Position numbers and translations under genes: made by a program. The notes beneath the pieces were generated by a model, which was given only the letters and a program-made list of their open reading frames with translations, searched no databases and was not told where the DNA came from. Source: an uncultured Campylobacter sp. (GTDB lineage Bacteria; Campylobacterota; Campylobacteria; Campylobacterales; Campylobacteraceae). From it: a stretch of DNA of 18,530 bases. The stretch lies in contig NZ_CALHXD010000253.1 of NCBI RefSeq assembly GCF_938040115.1, forward strand, positions 1-18,530. The letters are read 5' to 3'. How positions within the stretch are numbered: position 1 is the stretch's first letter; the number at the start of each line of letters is the position of its first letter. This document shows, piece after piece, positions 6,690 to 13,689 of the stretch.

Positions 6690-7808
6690 ATGACCATCCA
6701 TCACCTCTCGCACACCGATCTGGACGGATACGGCGCGCAGGTAATAACGAATCACTATTTTAAAAACGTTAAATTTTACAACTCAAACTACGGCAAGGAG
6801 ATCGACGAGAAATTTGATCAAATTTTGGCTCAAATTTCGGATAAAAGCGTAGCCCAGACGCAGTCAAATTTAAGCGGCGAGCAAAATGGTAACTCGCAAA
6901 ATGCGTCCGAAAATCGCGGCGAGGGCGAAGCGGCTAAAAATGACGAAAAAGCGCTTATCCTGATAACTGATCTAAATTTGACCGTGGAGCAGTGCGAAGT
7001 CTACGAGAAGGCGATCGCAAATAAAAACGCTAAAATTTTGCTCCTCGATCACCACCAAAGCGGAGCCGAGTGCGCGAGCAAATTTAGCTGGTATTTTTTA
7101 GATAGCTCAAGGTGCGCGACTAAGATCACGCATGATTTTTTCTCTAAAATTTACGGGGTCGATGCTAGCCTAAATCACTTTAGCGACGTCGTAAACGCAG
7201 TCGATATCTGGCTAAAAGACGACGTAAATTTTGAAATGGGCAAGGTCGGACTCGGACTCGTCGCAAACGCAAAAGAGATAAATAAAACGATGTTTGAGGC
7301 TGAAAATTCGCGCTATCTTTTTTATCTTATCGAGCGTGCGCGGGAGTTTTTTGACGCGGGAGACGACTATGTCGGGCTTGACGAGGCGATTTTCGGGTTT
7401 AAAAAGGACTTTTTCAAAGAGGATAAAAACGATACGTTAAGCAATCTGATCTCAGCATTCGTCGTAAAAAAACTAAGCGAGGAAAAAGAGAAATTTAGCA
7501 TAAAATATAACGATCTTAACGGCATTTTGACCTACAATATCGGCAACACCTCGGTTATAGGTAATGATTTTTTAGTCGCGAACCCCGATATTGATTTTTT
7601 CATCGATATTACGAGCAAAAAGACTCTGAGCTTTCGCGCTAACGGCAAGGCGGACGTGAGCTTGATGGCTAAAAATTTAGTCGGCGGTGGTGGACACGTG
7701 AACGCTAGCGGCGGACTTTTTGCGGGCTTTAAGGATAGCTTTAGCTATGAAAACGTAAAGGCGCAGATAACCGACCTAATAACTAAAAAAACGATTTTAC
7801 AAGGATAG
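6690..7808 (+). CDS. DHH-family phosphoesterase (NrnB-like)
   Basis: DHH/DHHA1 phosphoesterases are Mn-dependent enzymes that cleave phosphodiesters, such as oligoribonucleotides (NrnA, NrnB) or cyclic di-AMP. Visible motifs are HTDLDGYGA (residues 8-16; metal ligands His8, Asp10, Asp12), Asp94 in ITDLNL, the signature Asp120-His-His-Gln, and the C-terminal DHHA1 glycine motif GGGGHVNASGG (332-342). So all catalytic metal ligands appear intact. Residues about 52-86, between motifs I and II, are a hydrophilic Ser/Asn/Gly/Glu-rich insert that looks disordered. ATG is preceded by AAGGAA, eight bases past flhA. A substrate cannot be assigned; short RNA is the best guess. A soluble cytoplasmic location is expected, since no signal peptide or membrane segment is seen. 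Confidence 0.85.
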   Translation: MTIHHLSHTDLDGYGAQVITNHYFKNVKFYNSNYGKEIDEKFDQILAQISDKSVAQTQSNLSGEQNGNSQNASENRGEGEAAKNDEKALILITDLNLTVEQCEVYEKAIANKNAKILLLDHHQSGAECASKFSWYFLDSSRCATKITHDFFSKIYGVDASLNHFSDVVNAVDIWLKDDVNFEMGKVGLGLVANAKEINKTMFEAENSRYLFYLIERAREFFDAGDDYVGLDEAIFGFKKDFFKEDKNDTLSNLISAFVVKKLSEEKEKFSIKYNDLNGILTYNIGNTSVIGNDFLVANPDIDFFIDITSKKTLSFRANGKADVSLMAKNLVGGGGHVNASGGLFAGFKDSFSYENVKAQITDLITKKTILQG

Positions 7809-7811
7809 AAA

Positions 7812-8039
7812 ATGAAAGAAATAGAACCTACCGTGGACGAGCTAAGCTACGAGCTTTCGATGATGTTAGAGGCGATGCTTTATTATGCCGGCGTGCAAAA
7901 GGATAGGCTGCAAGACGCCGCCGAGACGTACATCGAGTGCATCGACGACGCGCTGGAAAACTCGGGTGCCGAGGGCGTGGACGAGGTGCTCGAAGTCGTC
8001 GAATACATGAAAAAAAAGCACGCTAAATTTTTCAAATGA
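7812..8039 (+). CDS. Small acidic hypothetical protein
   Basis: I do not recognise this 75-residue protein. It is acidic and predicted helical: ELSYELSMMLEAMLYYAGVQ could form one helix, then a segment rich in Asp and Glu (IECIDDALENSGAEGVDEVLEVVEY) and a basic end, KKKHAKFFK. There is one cysteine, and no signal peptide or membrane segment. It is very probably real: AAGGAT overlaps the stop of the DHH gene at good spacing before the ATG, the frame is open throughout, and its stop overlaps the next ATG (ATGA, 8036-8039). It is translated between the DHH enzyme and a lipoprotein, so a link to either is possible but unproven. Confidence 0.75.
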   Translation: MKEIEPTVDELSYELSMMLEAMLYYAGVQKDRLQDAAETYIECIDDALENSGAEGVDEVLEVVEYMKKKHAKFFK

Positions 8040-8215
8040 AAACTCTAGCGCAAATTTTATTTTTTTCGGCTCTGGCAGCTATGCTTGGCGGTTGTGTGTT
8101 TTTAAACGATCGCGGCGTGACGACGAAGTACTACAACGAGTGCAAGGAGTACTACGACGCGACGGGCGTCTATCACAAAGAGTGCCCTAAAAACATCATC
8201 GACTGGACGGAGTGA
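8036..8215 (+). CDS. Small lipoprotein, 59 residues
   Basis: Reading from the ATG at 8036 gives MKTLAQILFFSALAAMLGGC, a textbook lipoprotein signal: Lys2, a hydrophobic core and the lipobox LGGC with lipidated Cys20. The mature part is only 40 residues, rich in Tyr, Asp, Glu and Lys, with two further cysteines (Cys36, Cys50). These lie in two similar stretches, TKYYNEC and TGVYHKEC, which could be a short duplication or form a disulfide. Its start overlaps the stop of the 75-residue gene (ATGA) and its stop overlaps the cmoB ATG (TGATG, 8213-8217), so it is translationally linked on both sides. I cannot assign a function. It is short enough to be missed by gene callers with a length cut-off. 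Confidence 0.8.
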   Translation: MKTLAQILFFSALAAMLGGCVFLNDRGVTTKYYNECKEYYDATGVYHKECPKNIIDWTE

Positions 8216-9120
8216 TGAGCTTAGAAGCGGCTAGAGCGGCGAAGGCTAGGGAGCTGGCGGGCAAAACCTACGCGCCTTTGATGCGTGAGATAGAGGAGCT
8301 GGCGGCTAAATTTAAGGGGCACGAATTTGAGCTTAAATTTGACGATACAGTCGAGATAAACGCAAATTTAACCTCCAAAGAGCGCGAAGAGACGCTGCAA
8401 ACGGCGCTAAATTTACGCTCGTGGCGCAAGGGACCGTTTAAGATAGACGATATCTTTATCGACAGCGAGTGGAGGAGTTTTGTCAAATTTAACCTACTCG
8501 CGCCGCACATGGATCTAGCGGACAAGGTCGTGGGCGATATCGGCTGCAACAACGGCTACTATCTCTTTCGTATGTTGCTCCAGCACCCGAAAAAGCTGAT
8601 CGGCCTTGATCCTGGCGTTATGAGTTTTTTGCAGTTTAAATTTATCGACGCGTTCGCGCGCTCAGGTATAGAGTACGAGCTGCTAGGCGTCGAGCATCTG
8701 CCGCACTACGGCGTCAAATTTGACGTGCTCTTTTGTCTTGGCGTGCTCTATCACAGAAGCGATCCCGTGCGTACGCTAAAAGAACTAAAAGGCGCGTTAA
8801 ATGCGGGCGGCGAGCTATTTTTGGACACGATGTATCTTGATATGGAGGGCGATTTTGCCCTGAGCCCTAAAAATACATACTCAAAGATACCAAATATCTA
8901 CTTCGTGCCGACTATTAGCGCGCTTTTAAACTGGTGCGAGAGGGCAAATTTTAAAGACGCGCAAATTTTAGCCACAAAGCCGACGGACGCGCACGAGCAA
9001 CGAAAAACGGAGTGGATCTTGGGTCAGAGTTTGGGCGATTTCCTCGACCCCACAGACCCGGCGCGCACGGTCGAGGGCTATCCCGCGCCAAAACGGGTCT
9101 ATCTAAAACTAAGCGTATAA
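8215..9120 (+). CDS. cmoB: tRNA U34 carboxymethyltransferase CmoB
   Basis: CmoB transfers a carboxymethyl group from carboxy-SAM to 5-hydroxyuridine at tRNA position 34, making cmo5U and widening wobble decoding. The 301-residue protein shows the family hallmarks: WRKGPF (70-75), DSEWRS, the SAM-site loop DIGCNNGYYLFRM (108-120), LDPGVMSFLQF, FCLGVLYHRSDP and the C-terminal SLGDFLDP and VEGYPAPKR. E. coli CmoB is slightly longer, 323. Two starts are possible; the ATG at 8215 is chosen over the GTG at 8212 because it overlaps the upstream stop (TGATG) and has GGACGGAG at suitable distance. CmoA, which makes carboxy-SAM, is not in the window. The gene sits 11 bases before the hot-dog gene; C. 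jejuni also pairs the two (Cj0976, Cj0977, from memory). Confidence 0.95.
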   Translation: MSLEAARAAKARELAGKTYAPLMREIEELAAKFKGHEFELKFDDTVEINANLTSKEREETLQTALNLRSWRKGPFKIDDIFIDSEWRSFVKFNLLAPHMDLADKVVGDIGCNNGYYLFRMLLQHPKKLIGLDPGVMSFLQFKFIDAFARSGIEYELLGVEHLPHYGVKFDVLFCLGVLYHRSDPVRTLKELKGALNAGGELFLDTMYLDMEGDFALSPKNTYSKIPNIYFVPTISALLNWCERANFKDAQILATKPTDAHEQRKTEWILGQSLGDFLDPTDPARTVEGYPAPKRVYLKLSV

Positions 9121-9131
9121 AAAGGTGAAAA

Positions 9132-9668
9132 ATGGACGAAAATATCTACGACGACAACAGTAGCGACGGGGTTGTTCTGCCAGAGGACGAAAATCCGTTT
9201 CGCAACGAACTAAAAACCTCGCCGAATATAAAAATCGGTCTTAGTGGCGCCGTGACGCAGCTCGAGTCAAACCGCGCCAAAACGCGCTTTTTCGCCACTA
9301 GCGACATGGTCGCCGATAGCGAGGGGCTCATACACAGCGGATTTGTTTTCTCTGCGGCTAGCTACGCGGCGATGGCGGCGGTCAATGAGACTTTTAGCGT
9401 GGTTATCGGGGCTAAGATACATTTTTTCGCTCCGACCAAGCTAAACGAAGCGATCGAATTTGACGCGCGCTCGCACTTTAACGAGAGCAAAAAGCGCGAG
9501 GTGCGGGTAACTGGCACGACGAACGATATAAAGGTGTTTGAGGGGACTTTTCAGGTTGTGATTTTAGAGGATCATATCTTTAAAATTTACAAAACAAATC
9601 TCCAAAAACAAGCCGCGCAAAGACGAAACGAAGCAAAACGCAAAGAAGAGGCGAAGCAAAACGCGTAA
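9132..9668 (+). CDS. Hot-dog-fold protein, Cj0977-like
   Basis: A 178-residue single-domain protein of the hot-dog (thioesterase-like) superfamily. An acidic N-terminal tail (1-30) precedes the core, where HSGFVFSAASYAAMAAVN is the central helix, then the strands VVIGAKIHFFAPTKLNEAIEF, KREVRVTGTT and VFEGTFQVVIL. A charged tail ends the protein (AAQRRNEAKRKEEAKQ). It resembles C. jejuni Cj0977, reported as a sigma-28-dependent, non-flagellar virulence factor with a hot-dog fold. No obvious catalytic Asp/Glu can be assigned, so acyl-CoA binding or thioesterase activity is only inferred. The ATG follows AAGGTGAAAA, 11 bases past cmoB, with no sigma-28 promoter that I can see in front; it ends the flhA run before a strong terminator. 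Confidence 0.8.
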   Translation: MDENIYDDNSSDGVVLPEDENPFRNELKTSPNIKIGLSGAVTQLESNRAKTRFFATSDMVADSEGLIHSGFVFSAASYAAMAAVNETFSVVIGAKIHFFAPTKLNEAIEFDARSHFNESKKREVRVTGTTNDIKVFEGTFQVVILEDHIFKIYKTNLQKQAAQRRNEAKRKEEAKQNA

Positions 9669-9692
9669 GCTCGGTCAAATTTGATGAAATTT

Positions 9693-9725
9693 GGCGGCGC
9701 GGTAAATTTGCGCCGCCTTTTCTTT
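9693..9725 (+). terminator. Strong terminator ending the flhA-cmoB operon
   Basis: GGCGGCGC (9693-9700) and GCGCCGCC (9710-9717) form a perfect 8-bp GC stem with a nine-base loop, then TTTTCTTTT. It begins 24 bases past the hot-dog gene stop and closes the plus-strand run. On the minus strand it lacks a T-run, so it should not terminate the convergent hydrolase gene efficiently. Confidence 0.92.
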
Positions 9726-9866
9726 TAAATTTGATTTTATGCCGTTTTTTGGCGGTATTTTGGGAAAACCAGCATAAATTTAACGCCAAATTTGCCGTTT
9801 TGTTTGGCTTGACCGCTTTAAATTTAATGCGTTTTTAAAAAATCTTAAAAGCTCAAATTTGACCCG

Positions 9867-10490
9867 TTAAAATCTCATCTCCCTACCGATCATATTTATC
9901 CAAAAATCTAAATTTGCACGCTCAGCTTTTAGCGTCGTTTTGTCGCCGTGACCTGGATACAGTACAAAATCGCCTTGCAAATTTTTACATTTTAGTAGGC
10001 TTTGGTGCATATCCTCGGCATTTGAAAACGGAAAATCATAGCGCCCGATCGAGCCTCTAAACAAAAAATCTCCGCTAAAGATAACGTCGTCCACGCGCAC
10101 CATACAGCATCCTGGCGTATGTCCCGGAAAGTGCATAAACTCGATCTCAAAGTCCTCTATGTTAAATTTAACGTCCTCAAATTTCGCTCCGCCTACACAG
10201 ATTGCGTCGTGCATCGGCTGCTGCCCTGCATCCCAAAGATCGTCATGAAGCATGAAATTATCGTCTTTATGGATATAGACCGGAACATTAAAAAAATTTT
10301 TTAAGCTAACATTGTCAAGAACGTGATCAGAATGCCCGTGAGTGTTTAAAATAGTGAGCGGCGCGTGTGAATTTTTTACGACAAGGTCATATGAATCTTG
10401 ACCTGGATCAATGATAATATCGTGCCCATTTTTGGATACTACATAGCAGTTGGTTTGATAATCTCCGCATGGTTTTGAAAAAATTCTCAC
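9867..10490 (-). CDS. Metallo-beta-lactamase-fold hydrolase (glyoxalase II-like)
   Basis: A 207-residue metallo-beta-lactamase-fold hydrolase of the glyoxalase II / persulfide dioxygenase group. Every metal ligand of the fold is visible: His51, His53, Asp55, His56 (THGHSDH), His124 (PGHTPGCC), Asp141 (FSGDFLF) and His181 (YPGHGD). Two metals are therefore expected. The substrate is unknown; the short form without the long glyoxalase II substrate domain argues against assigning lactoylglutathione. The start is GTG at 10488-10490, supported by AAGGACAAAC upstream and by MRIFSKPCGDYQTNCYVV, a typical beginning for this group. It is divergent from nadE over about 118 bases and convergent with the flhA operon. 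No signal peptide, so cytoplasmic. Confidence 0.88.
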   Translation of the reverse strand: MRIFSKPCGDYQTNCYVVSKNGHDIIIDPGQDSYDLVVKNSHAPLTILNTHGHSDHVLDNVSLKNFFNVPVYIHKDDNFMLHDDLWDAGQQPMHDAICVGGAKFEDVKFNIEDFEIEFMHFPGHTPGCCMVRVDDVIFSGDFLFRGSIGRYDFPFSNAEDMHQSLLKCKNLQGDFVLYPGHGDKTTLKAERANLDFWINMIGREMRF

Positions 10491-10568
10491 GTTTGTCCTT
10501 TTATAAAATTTAATTAAAATAAATTGTATATTTTTTAAGCTTAAAAGTTAAATTTTATAAAAAAATTG

Positions 10569-10574
10569 TATAAT
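10569..10574 (+). promoter_or_regulatory. -10 box of the nadE promoter
   Basis: A perfect TATAAT (10569-10574) lies 34 bases before the nadE ATG in a strongly AT-rich divergent intergenic region, predicting a start near 10581. No recognisable -35 is present. The same region must hold the minus-strand promoter of the hydrolase gene; TATACA on the minus strand (10525-10530) is a weak candidate for it. Confidence 0.6.
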
Positions 10575-10608
10575 ATTTTAGAATTTAAATTTATTGGTGA
10601 TAATCGTT

Positions 10609-11364
10609 ATGAAAAATTATTCGCAAATCAGCCTGAAGCTAACCGAGTTTTTGACGAGCTACCTCCAAAAAAGCGGCGCAAAGGGTTTTGTTTTGGGCGT
10701 TAGCGGCGGTCTAGACTCTGCCGTCGTAGCCGCTCTTTGCGCGCGCACGGGCTTTGAAACGCATGCACTTTTGATGCCGACGAAGTACTCGAACGAGCGA
10801 AATTTAAGCGACGCGCTAAAGCTTTGCGAAGATCTAAAAATAACGCATAAAATCATCGAAATCCAGCCGATTTTGGATAGCTTTACCGCGCAGATCGGCG
10901 AGCCGCTGTCAAATTTGCGCATTGGAAACCTAAGCGCAAGAGCCAGGATGTGCCTGCTTTATGATTATTCGGCAAAGGTAAATGCGCTAGTGGTCGGCAC
11001 GAGCAACAAAAGCGAACGCCTTCTTGGATACGGTACGATCTACGGCGATATGGCGTGCGCGCTAAATCCGATCGGCGAGCTTTTTAAGACTGAAATTTAC
11101 GAGCTGGCTAAAGAGCTTGGCATCGATGAAAAAATCATCGTAAAAGCCCCGTCCGCCGACCTTTGGGAAGGGCAAAGCGATGAAGCCGATATAGGCTACA
11201 GCTATGAGCGGCTAGACGAGGTTTTGCGTTTGGCGCAGAGTAAAAGCGAGGCCGAGCTGGCGTGCGAATTTGACCCAAAACTCGTCGCGACTATATTTTC
11301 AAGGATGAGAGCAAATAAATTTAAACTCTCGTTGCCGCCGATTGCTAGCTTGGACGGCGAGTAA
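10609..11364 (+). CDS. nadE: NH3-dependent NAD+ synthetase
   Basis: Makes NAD+ from nicotinic acid adenine dinucleotide, ATP and ammonia through an adenylated intermediate, the last step of NAD synthesis. The 251-residue protein has only the synthetase domain and no glutaminase domain, so free ammonia is the nitrogen donor. It shows the P-loop SGGLDSAVVAALC (32-44), LMPTKYSNERN, the acceptor motif GTSNKSERLLGYGTIYGD and the C-terminal SADLWEGQSDEADIG that holds the substrate. The ATG at 10609 is chosen over an upstream TTG at 10594 because GGTGA lies 8 bases before it and the family proteins begin here. It has its own -10 box and heads the plus-strand block, although 255 bases separate it from the next gene. 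Confidence 0.96.
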   Translation: MKNYSQISLKLTEFLTSYLQKSGAKGFVLGVSGGLDSAVVAALCARTGFETHALLMPTKYSNERNLSDALKLCEDLKITHKIIEIQPILDSFTAQIGEPLSNLRIGNLSARARMCLLYDYSAKVNALVVGTSNKSERLLGYGTIYGDMACALNPIGELFKTEIYELAKELGIDEKIIVKAPSADLWEGQSDEADIGYSYERLDEVLRLAQSKSEAELACEFDPKLVATIFSRMRANKFKLSLPPIASLDGE

Positions 11365-11619
11365 AATTTGAGCTAAATTTACGGCTACGGCGATAAATTT
11401 GGCTGAGGTTTTGAAAGTCAAAAACGGTGAAATTTGATGACTGATTCGGCGTCAAATTTACTCGGCTTTGAGATGCGTTAAATTTGGCAGCAAAGTCGCG
11501 ATGATTTTTCTGAAAGTAAAAATAGATAAAACTGCCGTAAATTTGGCAGCAAAATAAATTTAAAAATAAAAAAAGAAACGCAGAAGGTAAGAAAAAATAA
11601 AAAAAAACAAGGAGGCGCA
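11365..11619. repeat. Gene-free spacer with a 16-bp direct repeat
   Basis: This 255-bp AT-rich gap after nadE has no credible gene. It carries an exact 16-bp direct repeat, TAAATTTGGCAGCAAA, at 11479-11494 and 11538-11553. The second copy forms a small hairpin with CTGCC at 11532-11536. AAATTT words are frequent, and the end is an A-rich leader before the strong AAGGAGG site of the next gene. I find no clear -10 box for the downstream gene and no clear nadE terminator. Confidence 0.55.
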
Positions 11620-12756
11620 ATGGAAGAGGTAGCGTTTTATAGACCTACTATCGACGAGGCCGAGATTACGCTCATAAAAGAGGCTCTAAAAGACCACGGT
11701 TCGGTGATCGTGGAGAGGCTGGAGTCCGAGCTTAGGGAGTATTTTGGCGTAAAACATGCCGTTACGACCAATAACAATAGCGCTGCTCACCATTTGGCGC
11801 TTTGCTCGATGGATCTAAAACGCGGCGACAAGATCATCTGCTCGGTAAACTCCACCCCGAGCGTGGCGCAGGCAATCAGGCATTTTGATGCCGAGCCTAT
11901 ATTCGTCGATATCAACGAAGACGACTTTAATATGAACCCCCAGTCGTTGCGAGATACGCTAAAAGTGCATAATCACAAAAAGCTAAAAGGTATCTTTGTA
12001 AATCACGTCGGAGGGCAAGCTTCTGATATGGACGAGATCTACGCTATCGCGCGGGAGTACGACGTAAAGGTGCTCGATGATGCTGGTAAGTCCGTCGGCC
12101 TAACCTATAACGGCGTAAAAATCGGCTCTGACGACCGCTCGCTTATCTCTTGCTTTAACGTGCATTCGCAGCTCACAAACCCTATCGCGACGGCCGGCTT
12201 TATGCTAACGGACGACGATGCCATCGCCGAGCGCGCTAGACTACTGCGAAACCACGCGATCGTGAATGGCGGCATAGATAAAGACGGCAACCTAGGCTAC
12301 GTCTACGACGTCGTAGATATCGGCGTGAAGTATGATCTAACGGGGCTTTGCGCGGCGTATGCGGTGGCGCAGTTTGAAAAGACGGATAAATTTATCGCGC
12401 GACGCAGACAGATCGCCGCCATCTACGACAAAGAGCTCGCAGGCTGCCCGCACGTCTCGCTACCGATCAAAAAGCGCGACCACGTCTATATCCAGTACAT
12501 CATCAAGATCGACAAAAACCGCGACGGGTTTGCGAAGGAGCTGCTAGAGCGCGGCATCCACACGGCGCTTCACTACAAGCCGATGCACCTTTTGAGCTAC
12601 TATAAAAGCAAATACGGGCTTAAAGTAAATTCATTCCCGAATGCGCTAAAAACCTATCAGCAGGTGCTTTCGCTGCCCGTTTACAACGCGCTTAGCGACG
12701 AAGAGGTTGCCTATATCTGCGAGAGCGTGCGAGAAGTAGCCAAAACGCGTGTTTAA
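11620..12756 (+). CDS. DegT/DnrJ/EryC1/StrS-family protein lacking the PLP lysine
   Basis: A full-length (378-residue) member of the DegT/DnrJ/EryC1/StrS family, the PLP-dependent sugar aminotransferases such as PseC. Family landmarks are all in order: FGVKHAVTTNNNSAAHHLAL (42-61), the GD..I segment, FVDINEDDFNM, HVGGQASDMDEIYAI, VLDDAGKSVG (Asp154 is the expected PLP-ring Asp), RLLRNHAI and the C-terminal substrate region ERGIHTALHYKPMHLL. In active enzymes the next motif reads like SFHPVKTITTGEGG with the Schiff-base lysine; here it is CFNVHSQLTNPIATAG, so Leu185 replaces Lys and the His of the motif (His182) stays. There is no lysine near. A normal transaminase is therefore unlikely. The ATG has a strong AAGGAGG site. 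It precedes lpxK with overlap, suggesting a cell-surface sugar role, which is inference. Confidence 0.85.
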   Translation: MEEVAFYRPTIDEAEITLIKEALKDHGSVIVERLESELREYFGVKHAVTTNNNSAAHHLALCSMDLKRGDKIICSVNSTPSVAQAIRHFDAEPIFVDINEDDFNMNPQSLRDTLKVHNHKKLKGIFVNHVGGQASDMDEIYAIAREYDVKVLDDAGKSVGLTYNGVKIGSDDRSLISCFNVHSQLTNPIATAGFMLTDDDAIAERARLLRNHAIVNGGIDKDGNLGYVYDVVDIGVKYDLTGLCAAYAVAQFEKTDKFIARRRQIAAIYDKELAGCPHVSLPIKKRDHVYIQYIIKIDKNRDGFAKELLERGIHTALHYKPMHLLSYYKSKYGLKVNSFPNALKTYQQVLSLPVYNALSDEEVAYICESVREVAKTRV

Positions 12757-13663
12757 AAGGAAAATTTACGCCTTTGCGCAGGATTATTTTTACTCTCCAA
12801 ATTTATGGCAAAAGTGCCTAGCTATCGCGCTTTTGCCGCTTAGTTGGATTTACTGCGCGGGCGTGACTTTAAAGTCTAAATTTAGCAAAACTTTGGATTT
12901 TGGCATACCGATTATCAGCGTCGGAAATTTAACCCTAGGCGGTAGCGGAAAGACGCCGCTGGGTATTTCTATATTAAACGAATTTGAGGGCGGCTGCGTC
13001 GTGCTGCGAGGCTACGGTAGAGCTTCAAAAGGACTCATAAAAGTCGCTATCTCGGGCGAAATTTTAGTGGGCGTCACGGCTAGCGGCGACGAGGCGATGG
13101 AGTACGCAAAAAGCGTAAAAAACGCAAACGTCATCGTGAGCGAAAACCGCGATATCGCCATAAATGAGGCCAAAAAAATGGGCGCAAAATACGTGCTGCT
13201 CGATGACGGCTTTGGTAAATTTCATATCAAAAAATTTAACGTCCTGATCCGCCCATCGGCAAAGCCCTATTTTGATTTCGTCCTGCCTAGCGGCGCGTAT
13301 CGCTACCCGAGTAAATTTTACGCTAAAGCCGACTACGTCGTAAAAGAGGGCGAGGACTTTACTCGAGAGAGCGAAATAATAAATCAAACTACAAAGATGG
13401 TTTTAGTGACCGCTATCGCAAATCCGCAGCGCTTGGAGCCTTATTTTAGCCTTTGCGTGGGACGCGATATTTATCCCGATCACTACGCGTTTTCGCGGGA
13501 CGAGCTAGCGAGTATCCTAGAGCGCTACGCCGCGACCTCGCTTTTGGTTACGCGAAAAGACGCCGTAAAGATGGAGGAGTTTGGCTTGCCGCTATCCGTT
13601 ATCGCGCTAAAAACGACACTGGCGGGTAAATTTAAACGAATTATCAAAGAGAAAATTCTATAA
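12749..13663 (+). CDS. lpxK: Tetraacyldisaccharide 4'-kinase LpxK
   Basis: Inner-membrane-associated kinase that phosphorylates the 4' position of the lipid A precursor. The 304-residue protein has an N-terminal hydrophobic segment (about 20-40, LPLSWIYCAGV) that would anchor it, then the Walker A stretch SVGNLTLGGSGKTPLG (57-72), and LRGYGRASKG. The DDG motif (Asp152-Asp153-Gly) occurs as LLDDGFGKFHIKKF where many relatives have DDGxQ. TRKDAVKM near the C-terminus is the usual conserved ending. The start is GTG at 12749, inside the end of the DegT-family gene (8-base overlap), with GAGAAG upstream. The arrangement suggests translational coupling to that gene. A next gene, cutA, follows after 26 bases. 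Confidence 0.93.
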   Translation: MFKRKIYAFAQDYFYSPNLWQKCLAIALLPLSWIYCAGVTLKSKFSKTLDFGIPIISVGNLTLGGSGKTPLGISILNEFEGGCVVLRGYGRASKGLIKVAISGEILVGVTASGDEAMEYAKSVKNANVIVSENRDIAINEAKKMGAKYVLLDDGFGKFHIKKFNVLIRPSAKPYFDFVLPSGAYRYPSKFYAKADYVVKEGEDFTRESEIINQTTKMVLVTAIANPQRLEPYFSLCVGRDIYPDHYAFSRDELASILERYAATSLLVTRKDAVKMEEFGLPLSVIALKTTLAGKFKRIIKEKIL

Positions 13664-13689
13664 TCTCCTAAAAATTTAGGACGCTTTAA

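Noticed and set aside
8212..8214. GTG start for cmoB
   Set aside because: The next codon is an ATG that overlaps the lipoprotein stop (TGATG) with better spacing to GGACGGAG.
9060..9131. Sigma-28 promoter before the hot-dog gene, expected from Cj0977
   Set aside because: No CGAT-type -10 with suitable -35 is visible; the region is the end of cmoB.
9770..9812. GCCAAA...TTTGGC hairpin as terminator for the minus-strand hydrolase
   Set aside because: Long loop, only six pairs and no T-run on the minus strand.
10594..10608. TTG start for nadE, five codons upstream
   Set aside because: The GGTGA ribosome site would then lie inside the coding sequence; it fits the ATG at 10609, as does the family's N-terminus.
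11345..11620. 91-residue minus-strand frame across the gap after nadE
   Set aside because: Phe/Asn-rich sequence from AT-rich spacer DNA, no ribosome site and no recognisable domain.
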